From Actinomycetota bacterium (GTDB taxonomy: Bacteria; Actinomycetota; Actinomycetes; Actinomycetales; Microbacteriaceae), in contig WLIC01000022.1 of assembly GCA_009702405.1 (NCBI GenBank), positions 1-7,509 of the forward strand: a stretch of DNA of 7,509 nucleotides, in the 5' to 3' direction. The notes under the pieces are model-generated. The model ran no database searches. It was not told the origin of the DNA and worked only from the letters and a program-made list of their open reading frames with translations. The position numbers and the translations under genes are program-made. How positions within the stretch are numbered: the stretch's first letter is position 1; each line of letters starts with the position of its first letter. Below, in pieces: positions 6,368 to 7,509 of this stretch.

Positions 6368-7509
6368 ATGGCAAATAAAAATCCAATCCTGGTCGTAAAG
6401 GACTTCAATGTGGAGTTTTGGGTCGATGGAGTCTGGTACCCAGCTGCAATCGACATGAACTTCGAAGTAGCTGCCGGTGAGGTGCTAGCTATCGTTGGTG
6501 AATCTGGTTCAGGTAAGTCAACCACTGCTATGGGTTTGATGGGGTTGCTAGCAGACAATGCTCGCACCTCAGGAAGTGTTCTTGTTAAGGGCACTGAGAT
6601 GCTTAACCAGCCACTGTCTTTGATTCGTAAGTTCCGCGGTAAGGAAGTTGCTTACATCTTCCAAGAGCCGATGACTGCTTTGAACCCTGTTTACACTGTT
6701 GGTTTCCAGATTGTTGAGGTTCTTCGTAACCACTTCGAAATGGGTCCTCAGGCAGCAAAGGAAAGAGCCATTGAGCTTTTAACAATGGTGGAAATTCCTG
6801 AGCCTGCTCGAAGCTTCGACAAGTATCCTCACCAACTTTCTGGTGGTCAGCGTCAGCGTGCAATGATTGCTCAATCATTGGCTTGTGACCCTGCTCTTTT
6901 GATCGCTGATGAGCCAACAACAGCTCTTGACGTAACTGTCCAGGCTGAAATCTTGGACCTTATGCGTGGCCTAAAGGACAAGCTGAACTCAGCTGTTCTT
7001 TTGATTACTCACGACATGGGTGTTGTTGCTGACTTGAGCGACCGCATCTTGGTTATGAAAGATGGTCTAACTGTTGAAGAAAACACTTCAGAGAAGATCT
7101 TCAACAGTCCTCAGCACCCTTACACACAATCACTTTTGGCTTCTGTTCCAAAGCTTGGTTCTGTAAAGGTTCGTCAGCTTGAGAGTGAAAACATCAAGGC
7201 TGCTCCTGTGCTTGAGGTAACAGACTTGGTTATTGAGTATCCAAAGCGTGGACGTATTCCTGCTTTCCGTGCTGTTGATGGAGTTTCATTCAGCATCCAA
7301 CCAGGTGAAATCCTAGGTTTGGTTGGTGAATCAGGTTCAGGTAAGACCACTGTTGGTCGTGCCGGTATTGGTCTACTTCCAGTCCACAGTGGTTCTATCA
7401 AGGTTCTAGGCGAAGAAATCGCCGGAGCTTCTATGAAGGAACTTCGCGCCATTCGTAAACACACCGGTATCGTCTTCCAGGACCCTGCTTCTTCTTTGAA
7501 CCCTCGTCT
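6368..7509 (+). CDS. Fused dipeptide/oligopeptide ABC transporter ATPase (DppD-DppF type), 3' end outside window
   Basis: Cytoplasmic ATPase that powers import through the two permeases. 380 codons are visible and the frame is open at the right edge. First nucleotide-binding domain: Walker A GESGSGKST (44-52), Q-loop FQEPMTALNP (Gln99), signature LSGGQ (157-161), Walker B LLIADEP (177-183, Glu182) and H-loop THD (His215), then the oligopeptide-type tail with HPYTQSLLASVP. A second domain begins at about residue 280 with Walker A GESGSGKTT (320-328) and Q-loop FQDPASSLNP (Gln371). Two domains on one chain replace separate DppD and DppF subunits; the expected length is therefore about 530-600 residues. 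Start ATG 6368 is firm: an in-frame TAA lies at 6347-6349 with no other start between. AAAGGG is 11 nt upstream, slightly far. It is separated from the permease genes by the oppositely oriented PH-domain gene. Confidence 0.95.
   Translation, partial: MANKNPILVVKDFNVEFWVDGVWYPAAIDMNFEVAAGEVLAIVGESGSGKSTTAMGLMGLLADNARTSGSVLVKGTEMLNQPLSLIRKFRGKEVAYIFQEPMTALNPVYTVGFQIVEVLRNHFEMGPQAAKERAIELLTMVEIPEPARSFDKYPHQLSGGQRQRAMIAQSLACDPALLIADEPTTALDVTVQAEILDLMRGLKDKLNSAVLLITHDMGVVADLSDRILVMKDGLTVEENTSEKIFNSPQHPYTQSLLASVPKLGSVKVRQLESENIKAAPVLEVTDLVIEYPKRGRIPAFRAVDGVSFSIQPGEILGLVGESGSGKTTVGRAGIGLLPVHSGSIKVLGEEIAGASMKELRAIRKHTGIVFQDPASSLNPR

Noticed and set aside
6603..7464. Minus-strand frames opposite the ATPase gene
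   Set aside because: The plus strand shows all ABC ATPase motifs in order; the minus frames are Pro/Gln/Ser/Arg-rich antisense shadows.
1..7509. CRISPR arrays, insertion sequences, tRNA or rRNA genes
   Set aside because: I saw no spaced direct repeats, no transposase-like frame, no tRNA-like cloverleaf and no rRNA sequence on either strand.

Overview
The window looks like a chromosomal segment of a low- to intermediate-GC actinobacterium. A planktonic Microbacteriaceae-type organism is my best guess. The clues are an actinobacterial-style PH-domain membrane protein, a DppB-type permease enlarged to 510 residues, a DppD-DppF type ATPase fusion, and base composition that by eye sits slightly under 50% GC. 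This placement is inference; no rRNA or marker gene is present.

Left part (1-911). A minus-strand lipoprotein gene runs off the left edge. It starts at a TTG codon and encodes a lipobox followed by alpha-helical-toroid repeats. Its leader carries a well-conserved cobalamin (B12) riboswitch, so the protein should be made when B12 is scarce. Helical-toroid fold, lipid anchor and B12 control together suggest a bacterial analogue of the transcobalamin/intrinsic-factor alpha domain, used as a surface B12 binder. This is the most interesting hypothesis in the window. The rest of the intergenic region is the divergent upstream region of a peptide-type transporter.

Central and right part (912-7509). 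A peptide/nickel-type (Opp/Dpp) ABC importer is encoded on the plus strand: a secreted solute-binding protein (674 aa), a strong hairpin terminator/attenuator, two permeases (510 and 346 aa) and an ATPase carrying two nucleotide-binding domains on one chain, cut by the right edge. The binding protein captures substrate outside the cell, the two permeases form the channel, and the double ATPase powers import. The hairpin after the binding-protein gene would let that gene be expressed above the membrane components.

Oddities in the transporter locus. A PH-domain membrane protein gene lies on the opposite strand between the second permease and the ATPase, with no visible terminator, so transporter mRNA would carry its antisense. 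The first permease has about 195 extra residues with roughly six additional membrane segments. The binding protein has a signal peptide but no lipobox. The plus strand opposite the PH gene stays open for 220 codons and fills the gap between permease and ATPase almost exactly; it is probably a shadow but worth a check.
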